NCBI GenBank assembly: GCA_031407985.1
Contig: JANOJB010000060.1
Coordinates: forward strand, 8,944-72,943
Source: FEN-1088 sp031407985
GTDB taxonomy: Bacteria; Myxococcota_A; Polyangia; Fen-1088
Direction: 5' to 3'
DNA length: 64,000 nt
Shown here: positions 16,625 through 25,947 of the stretch, piece after piece
Layout: every line of letters starts with the position of its first letter
Numbering within the stretch: the first letter of the stretch is position 1
Position numbers and translations under genes: made by a program
Notes under the pieces: generated by a model
Database searches by the model: none
Told to the model about the DNA's origin: nothing
The model's input: only the letters and a program-made list of their open reading frames with translations

Positions 16625-19339
16625 TCAGCCCGGGCGGCCGGCGCGAATCGCGGCGATGGCTTCGCGCGCGGCGGCCGAAACCGAGTCCTCGGAGTCCTCC
16701 CGGGCGGCGCTTTCCAGCGCGGGCAAGACGTCGATGCGACCGATCTTGGCCAGGGCCCGGGCGGCCTGGGCGCGCACGGGAACGTATTCGTCGTGGCGCA
16801 GCCGTTCGATCAGCGCCGCTATAGCCTTCGGATCGCCGATGTCTCCCAACGCGTCGACCATCTCGCGACGGTTCTGCACCTCGGGCAGATGTTTCAGCAG
16901 GGATGGAACGGCGCGGCGATCCTTCAGCTTGCCCAGTTGGATGATGACCAGACGGCAGAACAGGACATCGTCCTGACAGTCGTCAAGGGATTCAGCCAGC
17001 GTGGGAACGCCCGCCGGATCGCCGCGCGCCGCCAGCGCAAGTGCCCCTCGGATGCGTAGCATGCGGGGAAGTTTTTGATCGCCCAGCAGCCGGGCCACGG
17101 GCCCGACGGCGCGCGCGTCGCCACCGCGAACTGCCCCCACCGCGGCCCAGTTTGCGACCAGGGGATCGCGATCATTCACGGCGATTGACAGCTGCGCCGC
17201 TGTTTCCTTGCGCGGCGGCAAGGTCACCAGAAGCTGCACCGCCTCGCGACGAACGGCGATGGACTCGTCGGTGGACAACATCAACGCGGCCAGGGCCGGC
17301 CCGGCCAACAGATCGCCCAGCCGTCCGCGCTCGATGGCCTTCGGAACCTGTTCACCGTTCGGGTTCGACGCCCCCCGCGCCAGCACGGGCTCGAAGCGGG
17401 TGTGGCCGTCCAGCCACCGATCCAACATCCCGCGTAGCGCCGCCGCGCGCTCCGGGCGTTCGTCCGCCAGGTTGATCCGCTCGCCGGGATCGGCTGCCAG
17501 GTCGTGGTAGGCGCAGTATCCCCAGTTCAGATCGCAGATCAGCTTTTCCTGTCCCGCGACGATCATCCGTTTGTCCTCGACCTCGGCAAACGCCGGCGGC
17601 AACCGCATCTCGTCCGCCGGCGGGGTGGCCAACCAGGGACCCAGATTCGTACCGCGCATCCGCGCCGGCACGGGGATGTTCAGCAGACCCAGGATCGTCG
17701 GCGCGATATCGATCAATTCCACCGGCCGGCTGATAACGCGCGCGTTGACACCCGGAACGCTCACTATCAGAGGAACGCGAATCTGCTCGTCGAACAACGA
17801 CGATCCGTGATAACGCCCGCCGTGTTCGTCGAATTCCTCGCCGTGATCGGCGGCCAAAATCACGATGGCCCCCGGCCGCTGGTCGCGCACGAAGGCCAGC
17901 AATCTGCCGACGGCGGCGTCGACGTACGCTATCTCGCTGTCGTAGCGATCCATGTCACCGCTACCGAACGGAAATGCGGCGTGCGCGACATAGGGCTCGT
18001 GGGGTTCGAAAAAATGGACCCAGACGAACGATCGTTTGGGTTTCTCGTTCTGGTAGTAGGCGATCACCTGATCGACCCGCTTCTGCGCGTCGAGATACTC
18101 GAATTTGACGTACTCGAACGAAAAATTGCTGTCGGCGTAGGCCTTCAGTTTTTGCGCGTCGACGAAAAAAATGGCCGGGGGATAGAACCCGGCGTTGTGC
18201 CAGCCATGCTGCCGCAGTACGGACGTGATGGGATCGTGAACCTCCGCCGGGGCCAGACGCGCCAGAGTGGGGAAGTATTTGCCCGTCAACATCGACGCCA
18301 CGGAAAAGGACGTGTGCGGTGCCTGCGCGTACGCACGAACGAAACGCGTTCCTGTGGCGGCCAGCCTATCGATGTGAGGTGTGGTTGGACGTCGGGTGTA
18401 GCCGTAGGCACCGACGTGATCCGCGCGCAGCGCGTCCACGGTGATCACGATGACATCAGCATCCGGGCGTTCGGGCCCCTCTGGCAATGGTGGCAAATCA
18501 CCGGCTCCCTCCAGACCCTCGACCGCGATGGGCGCCCGCGACCGCAGCGACACCGGAGACAGGCGAAACAACTGGGCCGTGACGGTGGTGCGTTCCAGCG
18601 CCGCGAAGCGGATGCTCTGGCTGCGGCGCGCCTCGACCGCCGAAAAAGCAGCGAGAACACCCACAGCAGCGATGAGCCCAACCAGACGGCCGGGCGAGAA
18701 CATGCGTGAGACGCCCTGCCCCGCCAGCCACAACCGGACGGCCAGCAAGACGGACATACCCGTCAGCACCGCCAGCGATGCATGAAACCAGGGGTACAGG
18801 CGCCGCAACACCAGCTGGTTGCAGATTTCGGTGGCGATGGCGGCCGCACCCAGACCCACGATCATCAGGACAACCCGCACGGACCGCTTCGACGGGATTC
18901 CTGTTGCCTCGGCAAGAAGCAGCCGAAAGTTCCACGCCATACCAAACGCCGCCGCCGTACCCAGAAACGCGACGGCGCCGATCAGCGGCGCCCGTCCCGA
19001 CATTTCGGCCGCGCGCCTACCGCTGAACGCAGCGAAGGCAACAAACATGGCGAACGGCGCGACCGCCAGCGCGGCCAGGCCCGCCTCCGCGAGATGGCGC
19101 CGGCGACCGCTGCGCGCAGCCACAATTCCACCGAGCGCGATCAGAAGGCCGACCACCCCACCCGCCAGGGTCAGCCAGCTGGCTCCAAGGAGAATCAGTT
19201 TACCAGCCTTCAGGGCATCCAATCCCCCGACCCCGCGGGTCACGGCCCACAGGGTGTCGCCCACGCCAACGATTGCACCGGCGCCCAGGCCCGCCCGCAA
19301 CCACGGCGCCGCGGCAGGTCCCTGCTCCCCCGACGCCAC
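16625..19339 (-). CDS. Multi-pass membrane protein with sulfatase-fold hydrolase domain and HEAT repeats
   Basis: 904 residues. About six membrane helices occupy residues 1-245. An alkaline-phosphatase-superfamily domain follows at about 285-640: metal site VITVDALRADHVGAYGY, HFFEPHEPY and AADHGEEFDEHGG. Where sulfatases carry the formylglycine Cys/Ser this protein has Thr343 (PHTSFSVASMLTG), as in phosphoglycerol/phosphoethanolamine-transferase relatives, so a transferase or phosphodiesterase is likelier than a sulfatase. HEAT repeats fill about 690-904. Its GTG start overlaps the recG stop (TAGTG), so it is coupled to recG. Confidence 0.8.
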   Translation of the reverse strand: MASGEQGPAAAPWLRAGLGAGAIVGVGDTLWAVTRGVGGLDALKAGKLILLGASWLTLAGGVVGLLIALGGIVAARSGRRRHLAEAGLAALAVAPFAMFVAFAAFSGRRAAEMSGRAPLIGAVAFLGTAAAFGMAWNFRLLLAEATGIPSKRSVRVVLMIVGLGAAAIATEICNQLVLRRLYPWFHASLAVLTGMSVLLAVRLWLAGQGVSRMFSPGRLVGLIAAVGVLAAFSAVEARRSQSIRFAALERTTVTAQLFRLSPVSLRSRAPIAVEGLEGAGDLPPLPEGPERPDADVIVITVDALRADHVGAYGYTRRPTTPHIDRLAATGTRFVRAYAQAPHTSFSVASMLTGKYFPTLARLAPAEVHDPITSVLRQHGWHNAGFYPPAIFFVDAQKLKAYADSNFSFEYVKFEYLDAQKRVDQVIAYYQNEKPKRSFVWVHFFEPHEPYVAHAAFPFGSGDMDRYDSEIAYVDAAVGRLLAFVRDQRPGAIVILAADHGEEFDEHGGRYHGSSLFDEQIRVPLIVSVPGVNARVISRPVELIDIAPTILGLLNIPVPARMRGTNLGPWLATPPADEMRLPPAFAEVEDKRMIVAGQEKLICDLNWGYCAYHDLAADPGERINLADERPERAAALRGMLDRWLDGHTRFEPVLARGASNPNGEQVPKAIERGRLGDLLAGPALAALMLSTDESIAVRREAVQLLVTLPPRKETAAQLSIAVNDRDPLVANWAAVGAVRGGDARAVGPVARLLGDQKLPRMLRIRGALALAARGDPAGVPTLAESLDDCQDDVLFCRLVIIQLGKLKDRRAVPSLLKHLPEVQNRREMVDALGDIGDPKAIAALIERLRHDEYVPVRAQAARALAKIGRIDVLPALESAAREDSEDSVSAAAREAIAAIRAGRPG

Positions 19340-21729
19340 TACCCCGCCTCCTCGCCGAAGACCTCGGCCGCCGCCCAGCGTGCATCCACGGCCGATCGCA
19401 GGGGCTGGTGTTCGGCCCGGTCCAACGCAGGATCGTCGTCGAGAATTCTGGTGGCCTCGACCCGGGCTAGTTCCAGCAGGCGACCCATGCCGGCCAAATC
19501 CGCGAACCGCAAGCGGGGCATGCCCGCCTGCCTGACGCCGAACAGATCGCCGCAGCCCCGCAATTCCAGATCAGCCTCGGCGATCTTGAATCCGTCGTTG
19601 GTCGACGCAAGTACCGATAGGCGCCTGGCCGCATCCCCGGACGAGGGGCCCGTGGGTTCACCCGTCATCAGCAGACAGTCGGCCGCGTCGCCACCGCGCC
19701 CGACGCGACCCCGCAACTGGTGCAGTTGCGCAAGCCCGAAGCGATCGGCCTCCTCGACCACCATCAGCGATGCCTCGGGCACGTCGATTCCAACTTCAAT
19801 CACGGTCGTCGCCACCAACACGTCCAGGCGCCCCGCCGCGAACGCGCGGAGGCTGGCATCCTTGGTGCGCGCGTCCATCTGGCCGTGTACCAGTCCCACG
19901 CGCGCGGGCGCCAGTGTCTTTTCCAGTTCACGATGGCGGTCGACGGCTGTCACCCCACCCTCGCGCGCCGAAATCTCGCGCACGGGACAAACCACGAACA
20001 CGCGCCGACCCAAAGCGACCGCCGCGCGCATGGTGGTTTCCGCAGTGGCCCGGCCACCGTCCCCGACCACGATCCGCGTGGCGACCGGCTTTCGACCGGG
20101 GGGCAGCTCGTCCAGAATGCTCAGATCCAAATCCCCATACAGCGTGAACGCCAGCGTGCGCGGAATCGGTGTCGCGGTCATGACCAGCAGGTGGGGCACC
20201 GTCCCTGTGTCGGCCTCGTCCCGCTGGCGTAACCGCGCGCGCTGGGCGACGCCGAAGCGGTGCTGTTCATCGACGATCGCCAGCCTCAGCTGGGGCAACG
20301 CCAACCGATCCGCCAGCAACGCTTGCGTACCTATGATGATCGCGATCTGCCCCGCCCGGGCCAGCGCCAGCAACGATTCGCGCTGGGGCCGCGGTGTCGA
20401 TGCCGTCAACAGCGCCACCCGCAAGCCCAGACGGGTCGCCAGCGGTTGCAGGGTACGCAGGTGCTGCTCGGCCAGGATCTCGGTTGGCACCATCAACAAG
20501 GTTTGGCCGCCCGACAGCGCCGCCTGGGCGGCCGCGGCAAACGCCACGGCGGTCTTGCCGCTACCCACGTCGCCGACCAGCAGGCGCTGCATCGGTCGTG
20601 CACCGACCATGTCTCCTTGAATCTCGGCAATGGACCGCAGCTGCGCGCCGGTCAACGCGAACGGCAGGGCCTCCCGGACCCGCGCCAGTACGTCGGCCTC
20701 GGACGCCTCGCAGGGGCGACCAGGCTGCGACCGCGCCGCCCACAGCCGTCGCGCCAAGCCGACCTGAATGATCAACAGATCCTCGACCGCCAGCCGCCGG
20801 TGGGCATCCGATCGGCCGGCCACCAACGCATCCAGCAGGGCGGGAGTCGCGTCGGGTTCGGGACGATGAATCAGCCGCAGGGCCTCGCCTATCGAGGGCA
20901 AGTCCAGGCGGGCGCGGGTGGCCCGCGGGAGCACGTCGGGAACCGCCGGCGCGTGACGATCCACCGCCGCCCCTATGATCCGTTCCAGAACCCGACCAGC
21001 GACGCCAGGTACCGCGGGGTACCGCGGCCTAATCCCCAGGCCAAGGCCGCCCGCGTCGCCCAGGCCCGCCGCCCCGAACGCCGCGGTCAAATTGGTCGGA
21101 TGCAAAAGCTCCGGTTGTCCCCCGGCCGCAAGGCGCAATGGCCCGGCCAGCACCACCTCCTTGCCCTTTTCGAATGCCCGGGCCATCCCGCCAGGCACCC
21201 GGAACCAGCGGGCCGTTAGGCGCGCCGGCGCCGGCGGCTGACCTTGAGTCTGAACCTGCGCCGGCGCCTGATCGACGTCGCGCAGATGCACGGCCAGAAA
21301 CCGGCCCGGAAACACGTTGATGCGTTCGACGATGCCGCGGACCAACACTACGGCGCCGTCGGGCTTCATCGGCAGTTCGCCAAGCGGCGTCACCGTGCGC
21401 AGATCGTCATAGCCGCGCGGAACGTAACCCAGGATGTCGCCCACGGTGGCGAGACCGTGCTCAACCAGCCGCGCCGTCGTCGCGGGCCCAGCCCCCGGCA
21501 GAACCGACACGGGCAACGCGATACCATCAACCTGGGCCGTGGCGGTGGCTGGCACGGCTGACGGCGGGGCCGGGGCCCTCGACGAGGCGGCCGCCACCAT
21601 TGCTCCAGACAAGGCCGAATCTACCTTTCGCCCGCGCGGTCGCGGAACGACCCCCGATTGCGCGCCCGGCAGCGCCCCGGGACGCTCCTTACGGAGGTTC
21701 TCACCGGGCAGCGGACTCATCGGAATCAC
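19339..21729 (-). CDS. recG: ATP-dependent DNA helicase RecG
   Basis: 796 residues, slightly longer than usual because of a Pro/Ala-rich N-terminus of about 80 residues. An OB-fold wedge domain at about 100-260 precedes the helicase core: Walker A LLVGDVGSGKTAVA, DEQHRFG, VMTATPIPRTLA, and motif VI QLRGRVGRGG with the RecG C-terminal region. RecG regresses stalled forks and processes Holliday-type junctions. The start is GTG at 21729, overlapping the FHA gene's stop (GTGA); an ATG at 21720 is an alternative. Its 3' end overlaps the sulfatase-fold gene by one base. Confidence 0.96.
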   Translation of the reverse strand: MIPMSPLPGENLRKERPGALPGAQSGVVPRPRGRKVDSALSGAMVAAASSRAPAPPSAVPATATAQVDGIALPVSVLPGAGPATTARLVEHGLATVGDILGYVPRGYDDLRTVTPLGELPMKPDGAVVLVRGIVERINVFPGRFLAVHLRDVDQAPAQVQTQGQPPAPARLTARWFRVPGGMARAFEKGKEVVLAGPLRLAAGGQPELLHPTNLTAAFGAAGLGDAGGLGLGIRPRYPAVPGVAGRVLERIIGAAVDRHAPAVPDVLPRATRARLDLPSIGEALRLIHRPEPDATPALLDALVAGRSDAHRRLAVEDLLIIQVGLARRLWAARSQPGRPCEASEADVLARVREALPFALTGAQLRSIAEIQGDMVGARPMQRLLVGDVGSGKTAVAFAAAAQAALSGGQTLLMVPTEILAEQHLRTLQPLATRLGLRVALLTASTPRPQRESLLALARAGQIAIIIGTQALLADRLALPQLRLAIVDEQHRFGVAQRARLRQRDEADTGTVPHLLVMTATPIPRTLAFTLYGDLDLSILDELPPGRKPVATRIVVGDGGRATAETTMRAAVALGRRVFVVCPVREISAREGGVTAVDRHRELEKTLAPARVGLVHGQMDARTKDASLRAFAAGRLDVLVATTVIEVGIDVPEASLMVVEEADRFGLAQLHQLRGRVGRGGDAADCLLMTGEPTGPSSGDAARRLSVLASTNDGFKIAEADLELRGCGDLFGVRQAGMPRLRFADLAGMGRLLELARVEATRILDDDPALDRAEHQPLRSAVDARWAAAEVFGEEAG

Positions 21730-22349
21730 CGCTTGTACGTGAACTTCAGCTCGTACTCGCAGATGTGAAACACATCGCCTTCATCTATCCGTTTATTGTC
21801 GATGCGCATCCCATTGAAATCAATGCCATTTGTAGACCCAAGATCTTTAATAAAGAACGTCCCGTTGCGGCGAATCACCGCCGCGTGTTTTCGCGAGATG
21901 TTCCCATCCTTGATCGGCAGGTCGGACGATTTCGTGCCGCGACCGATAATGAACTGTTCCTTGTCGATGCGGTATTTCTGGTTGTCGAACGTCAAGTACA
22001 ACGTCGCGCCACCGGAAGCGCCGTCCGGCGCGGGCGGAGGTCCCCCGGCGCCCGTTCCGATTCCAGGCCGAGGCGCGTGCGATGTCGGACGGCCAGGACG
22101 CGCCGGCGCGGGTGGAATGAACGGCTGCGGCCGCGCTCCTCGGAGCGGCGAAGGTGTCGGCGCCGGCGTCTGCGCGTGAACAGCGGTTTCGTATCCCGCG
22201 ATCTGGGCATACCCCGTCATCGCGTCGTTGATCAGGTCTTCCAGACTTTTTTCCTGCTCCTCGGCCATCTGTTCGAACGTTTGCCACAGGCGGTCCCGGC
22301 AGCGAATCTCGCGCATGCTGCTGCGATTTCGGTCATCGATGGACATCAT
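21726..22349 (-). CDS. FHA-domain protein with helical N-terminus
   Basis: 207 residues. Residues about 1-65 form a charged helical segment (CRDRLWQTFEQMAEEQEKS) rich in Arg and Glu. A Pro/Ala-rich linker follows, then a C-terminal FHA domain at about 115-207: FIIGRGTKSSDL, ISRKHAAVIR and DLGSTNGIDFNG keep the phosphothreonine-binding residues. It is therefore a likely phosphopeptide reader, probably of a Ser/Thr kinase such as the one at 6.4 kb (inference). Its start overlaps the stop of the upstream HEAT lipoprotein by four bases, and its stop overlaps the recG start. Confidence 0.88.
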   Translation of the reverse strand: MMSIDDRNRSSMREIRCRDRLWQTFEQMAEEQEKSLEDLINDAMTGYAQIAGYETAVHAQTPAPTPSPLRGARPQPFIPPAPARPGRPTSHAPRPGIGTGAGGPPPAPDGASGGATLYLTFDNQKYRIDKEQFIIGRGTKSSDLPIKDGNISRKHAAVIRRNGTFFIKDLGSTNGIDFNGMRIDNKRIDEGDVFHICEYELKFTYKR

Positions 22350-23665
22350 CCCTTGCTCCGAATCACACCCGCGACGCGAGTGGCTTCCTTGCCGATGGTC
22401 TCACCCGACGGGAAACCCTTGATGACGGTCGTGTCCTTGGCAATCTTATCCAGCGCCGGTGCGTCGGCAGCCTTGCCCACGCTCTCCAGGGACAGGACCG
22501 CTGTCATGCGCGCCAGGGGATATTTCGATTCCAATGCCTTCACAAGGACTGGCCTCGCCGGTTGGCCCAACTTCTCGATGAGTTTGACCAACAGATCCTC
22601 GACGTCCACTTTCTTGCTGGGAGCGCTGGCGGGAAACGCCTCCAGGCCGGGCACAACGCCGTCATGTTTGGCCACCGCCAGGAGGGATTCGAACGCGCGG
22701 TAGCGGACCAGCTCCTCCTTGTCGGTTTGGATGATGCGAATCAAACCATCGCGGGCCTCCAGACCACCGATGCTCTCGACGACGCCGAACATTTCATCGC
22801 GGATGGTGCGATCACCCTTGGAATCGGCGGCGATTTTCATCGCAAACGGCAGTACCGATGGGTCGCGGCGCTGCTGGAGCGCGCGCACTGCTGCCGAGGC
22901 CTCGTCGCGGTTTCCGGCCAAGACGCGCTCTTCCAGGAACTTCACGGCGTCGGGGCCACCCAGAAGGCCTATCGCCTTCCACATCGGTTCGGAGACCGGC
23001 TTGTCGCGCCGCGCGCGCGCCACCAGATTCTGCGCGCCCTTGCTACGCGTCGGCTCATCGCCGATCTTGGCCAGCAGTTCAGCGACCGCCGGGTATCCGA
23101 TGATCGGCTCGCCCAGCAGGCCCGCCAACATGCCGCCCGCGGAAACCCCGACTGCGGTCAGGATCTTTTCGACGGAATGCCTTCCATTGCGCACCTTGCC
23201 GCCACGAAGGTCCTGCTCGATTCCCGGCACCAGGGCGGCGTCGATTCGGGCCTGATCCTCGGCCTGTCCCCATGCGCGCAGGGAGAACAGCGCATCCCGA
23301 AAACCCAGGTATTTCTCGGGCGCCGAGTCCTTGTTCGCGGCCATGTTGGTCATGTACAAGGGCAGCAAGGTCTTGAATACCTCCCAACGTTCGTTGGCGG
23401 GCATGGACGCCAGCGCGGCATCAACCTGATCGGCCTTGCCGATCTCCAACAAAGCGACGGCCGCCTCGGCGCGCAGCTTGGGCTCGGTCGCGCGGTCAGA
23501 CAGCGCGTCGGCCAGTTTTCCCGGTCCTTTCTCGGTCGACTTCCACAACTGGATGTTGTCGGAGGTCGGCTTGCTACAGGCGAGTTGCGGCAAGATCGCC
23601 GCGATCGTGATCAACCAACCCGCGAAACAAACTCGACAAAAGGGCGGGAGCGGTCGAAATATCAT
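22346..23665 (-). CDS. HEAT-repeat lipoprotein
   Basis: 439 residues from ATG 23665. The signal peptide ends at the lipobox LPQLAC. The rest is a run of HEAT-like helical pairs (for example LRAEAAVALLEIGKADQVDAAL, broken here, and PSVLPFAMKIAADSKGD), an elongated protein-binding scaffold. An in-frame extension to 24454 exists but lies antisense to the Cys-rich lipoprotein gene and is Arg/Gly-rich, so it is rejected. First gene of the overlapping minus-strand run HEAT lipoprotein, FHA, recG, sulfatase-fold protein. It shares the HEAT repeat type with the last gene in that run. Confidence 0.8.
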   Translation of the reverse strand: MIFRPLPPFCRVCFAGWLITIAAILPQLACSKPTSDNIQLWKSTEKGPGKLADALSDRATEPKLRAEAAVALLEIGKADQVDAALASMPANERWEVFKTLLPLYMTNMAANKDSAPEKYLGFRDALFSLRAWGQAEDQARIDAALVPGIEQDLRGGKVRNGRHSVEKILTAVGVSAGGMLAGLLGEPIIGYPAVAELLAKIGDEPTRSKGAQNLVARARRDKPVSEPMWKAIGLLGGPDAVKFLEERVLAGNRDEASAAVRALQQRRDPSVLPFAMKIAADSKGDRTIRDEMFGVVESIGGLEARDGLIRIIQTDKEELVRYRAFESLLAVAKHDGVVPGLEAFPASAPSKKVDVEDLLVKLIEKLGQPARPVLVKALESKYPLARMTAVLSLESVGKAADAPALDKIAKDTTVIKGFPSGETIGKEATRVAGVIRSKG

Positions 23666-23800
23666 TGGGTCCCGGGATGTTAGCCACGCTCGGATCGGAG
23701 CGTCAAGGCTGACGGGGCTTTCGGGGCCTTTCGGATCGCTTACCTGATCTTGGTTGGCAACCTGTCGACCCACGAGCCCGACCTGAAGTAGCCTAGCCGC

Positions 23801-24334
23801 ATGTACCCGAAACCCGCGGTATGGACCGCTATCGTTGTGGCCGTGGTCCTGAGCATCGTGATCGTCCAAGGCTGCTGGTGGTCGCATGGCGGTTGCAACA
23901 ACGGAAGCTGCGAATGTCCCTCTGGTGACAGCTGCGATCTCGGATGTTCCGCGCCACCGTGTCACGCCAAATGCAACGGGGACAATCCATCCTGCAACGC
24001 CGTCTGCGCGAACGGAACCTGCACCTGCGGAAGCGGCAGTCAATGCAGTTTTCAGTGCAAAGCGCCTCCCTGCCACGTGACTTGCGCCGCCAACACCACG
24101 TGCAGCGGCACGTGCGCCAACGGACAGTGTGTCTGCGGCGCCGGCAGCACGTGCACGTTCACTTGTTCGGCGTCCCCCTGCCACTCGACCTGCGCGGCCG
24201 GCGCCGCCTGCGTGGTTTTGTGCCCGGCTGGGTTGGCGGGAACCCAGGGCTGCGACATCGTGGCGTGCGCGGCCGGCGCTCCGGTGATCTGTCCCGGTGG
24301 AGGCGCGACCACCTGTGGCGCGCCCTGTCCCTAG
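23801..24334 (+). CDS. Cys-rich lipoprotein with three 36-residue repeats
   Basis: 177 residues. A hydrophobic helix (residues 7-24) ends at a lipobox VQGC (Cys25). From residue 34 to 142 there are three tandem units of about 36 residues, each holding NGxCxCGxGSxC, then FxCxAxPCHxxC and a further Cys pair. Nearly one residue in five is Cys, so the mature protein should be heavily disulfide-bonded or metal-binding and lie outside the cytoplasm. I recognise no named family, although Cys-rich repeat proteins are common in myxobacteria. The gene is divergent from the HEAT lipoprotein and precedes a FadL-type protein. Confidence 0.72.
   Translation: MYPKPAVWTAIVVAVVLSIVIVQGCWWSHGGCNNGSCECPSGDSCDLGCSAPPCHAKCNGDNPSCNAVCANGTCTCGSGSQCSFQCKAPPCHVTCAANTTCSGTCANGQCVCGAGSTCTFTCSASPCHSTCAAGAACVVLCPAGLAGTQGCDIVACAAGAPVICPGGGATTCGAPCP
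23900..24226 (+). repeat. Three tandem coding repeats of about 108 bases (Cys-rich units)
   Basis: Residues 34-70, 71-106 and 107-142 of the Cys-rich lipoprotein align as NG-x-C-x-C then SxC, FxC or LxC, then a PPCH or SPCH, then further Cys. The first unit has one extra residue. The nucleotide sequence has diverged, so this is an old duplication. Confidence 0.8.
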
Positions 24335-24417
24335 ACAGCGAAAACCAACCGGTCTTGGGCTGCCGGGATGCCTTTCGTTGCCGGGGGCATACCGTTCGGA
24401 TAACGTCGCCGCCACCC

Positions 24418-25935
24418 ATGTTGTCGCCGCGCGCGGCCGGCCTGTCCCGATCAAGGACCATCCCCTGGATCCTGGCGCGCGCGGCGTTCGTCGCGTGGAC
24501 GCTGTTTCCGATGGGCCGGGCTGGCGCGGTTCCGATCGACGATCCCCACGTGGGAGGCATCGGTTTTTCCGGTCCGACCACGGGTGATCTGGCCGCTGTG
24601 TACTGGAATCCGGCCGCGCTGGGGTTGATCAGCGGCCCTCAGTTGATGTTCGCGGGCATCGGGACCAACGCCACGACGACAGTGGCGCGCGCGCCCATCG
24701 ACGCCACCGGAGTCCCAGGATCGGGTACCAGTTTCACCGACGTTCGCGCGTCGGATCGCTCCCATCCGTTCATCTGGCCGCCCGGACCGGGCGCGTTCGC
24801 CGGATTCGGTACTCCCATCGGAGGTGATCGCTTCACCCTAGCCGTCGCGACATACATGCCGTTCGTCGATCGGTCCCGGTACCAGGCTCCCGCTGGCGAG
24901 GTCCTGGCGACCCGCTATCACCGCATCTCGTCGGATCTACGAAACCTGGCGCTGGTACCGGCGCTGGCCGTCAGGTTCATGGGCGATCTTCGGGTGGGCT
25001 TTGCCCCCGGCGTATTGTTTTCGACCGGACGGCTGTCGTTTGTCGAATCGACCTGCGTGCAGACCGGTACCTGCGCGGGGGAAGATCCCGCGGGCGATGC
25101 CACGCTGGATCTGGGTTCCAACCAGGGAATTCTTTCATCGACGGTTTCATTCACCCTGGCGGCGGGTGTGTACTACCGTCGGCGCGCCTGGGAATTTGGT
25201 CTTTCGTTTTCCAGCCGGCCTCTCGGCGCTGACGTTTCTGGCGCGGCCGTGATCGCGGGCGACAAATCAAAGATCACCGCGCCAGGCGGGACCGGGGTAA
25301 CTTGCGGCAATCAAAATCCCGTCGACGGCAGCAACTGCCTGTTCGCCGACATCGCCTACAAATTGCCGAATACTTGGACGGCGGCCGTGGCGTGGCACCC
25401 GCGGCCGGGATGGGAAATCGCGGCGATTGGTCGAATCCTGACCTTTCCCGGGAACGACGTGATCGACATTCGCCTGACCGGATCGGTGGTGTCCGAGGCC
25501 GGCGTTCCCTCACACATCGTGCTTCAAAGGGGCTACGGCACTGTCATCGACACGCGCCTGCGTGCCGCCTACTGGCTGGGCGAACGGATTCGGATCGGCG
25601 GGGGCCTACGGGTCGAAACCAGCGCGCTTCCCGATCGCTCGATCAGTCCGGCCGCGCTTGATGGGCGTAAGATGGAACCGACGGTCATGGTGCTGTTGCG
25701 CCCGATGAAGCATGTGTGGGTCGGCGCCGGCTACGGGTTCACGTATATGTTTCCGGTGACCGCCACGACGTCCGCGTTCGACCCCACCGCGGCGGCGGGT
25801 TGCGTCGCCGCCGGAGGTAATCTGGACGCCGACGCTTGCATCAAGCGCAATCAAGGATTGGCCCGTCCCACGGCCGCCGGAACCTACAACCGCATGTCGC
25901 ACGCGTTCGGCTTGTCGATAACCGCGCAGTTCTGA
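24418..25935 (+). CDS. FadL/OmpP1-type outer-membrane beta-barrel protein
   Basis: 505 residues from ATG 24418. The signal peptide ends near GRAGAV. The N-terminal region (GIGFSGPTTGDLAAVYWNPA) contains the hallmark of the OMPP1/FadL/TodX family, in which an AxxWNPAxL motif forms the inner hatch. The rest is made of alternating beta strands ending in Phe (ITAQF), as expected of an outer-membrane barrel. Such porins transport hydrophobic molecules. The frame is open upstream into the Cys-rich gene, but the signal peptide fixes the start at 24418. The M16 protease genes follow within 13 bases. Confidence 0.8.
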   Translation: MLSPRAAGLSRSRTIPWILARAAFVAWTLFPMGRAGAVPIDDPHVGGIGFSGPTTGDLAAVYWNPAALGLISGPQLMFAGIGTNATTTVARAPIDATGVPGSGTSFTDVRASDRSHPFIWPPGPGAFAGFGTPIGGDRFTLAVATYMPFVDRSRYQAPAGEVLATRYHRISSDLRNLALVPALAVRFMGDLRVGFAPGVLFSTGRLSFVESTCVQTGTCAGEDPAGDATLDLGSNQGILSSTVSFTLAAGVYYRRRAWEFGLSFSSRPLGADVSGAAVIAGDKSKITAPGGTGVTCGNQNPVDGSNCLFADIAYKLPNTWTAAVAWHPRPGWEIAAIGRILTFPGNDVIDIRLTGSVVSEAGVPSHIVLQRGYGTVIDTRLRAAYWLGERIRIGGGLRVETSALPDRSISPAALDGRKMEPTVMVLLRPMKHVWVGAGYGFTYMFPVTATTSAFDPTAAAGCVAAGGNLDADACIKRNQGLARPTAAGTYNRMSHAFGLSITAQF

Positions 25936-25947
25936 TAAACCGACCCT

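Noticed and set aside
18782..20620. 612-codon plus-strand open frame
   Set aside because: Antisense to recG and the sulfatase-fold gene, which both have clear family motifs.
24335..24417. In-frame extension of the FadL-type gene into the Cys-rich gene
   Set aside because: It would place the signal peptide in the middle of the protein.
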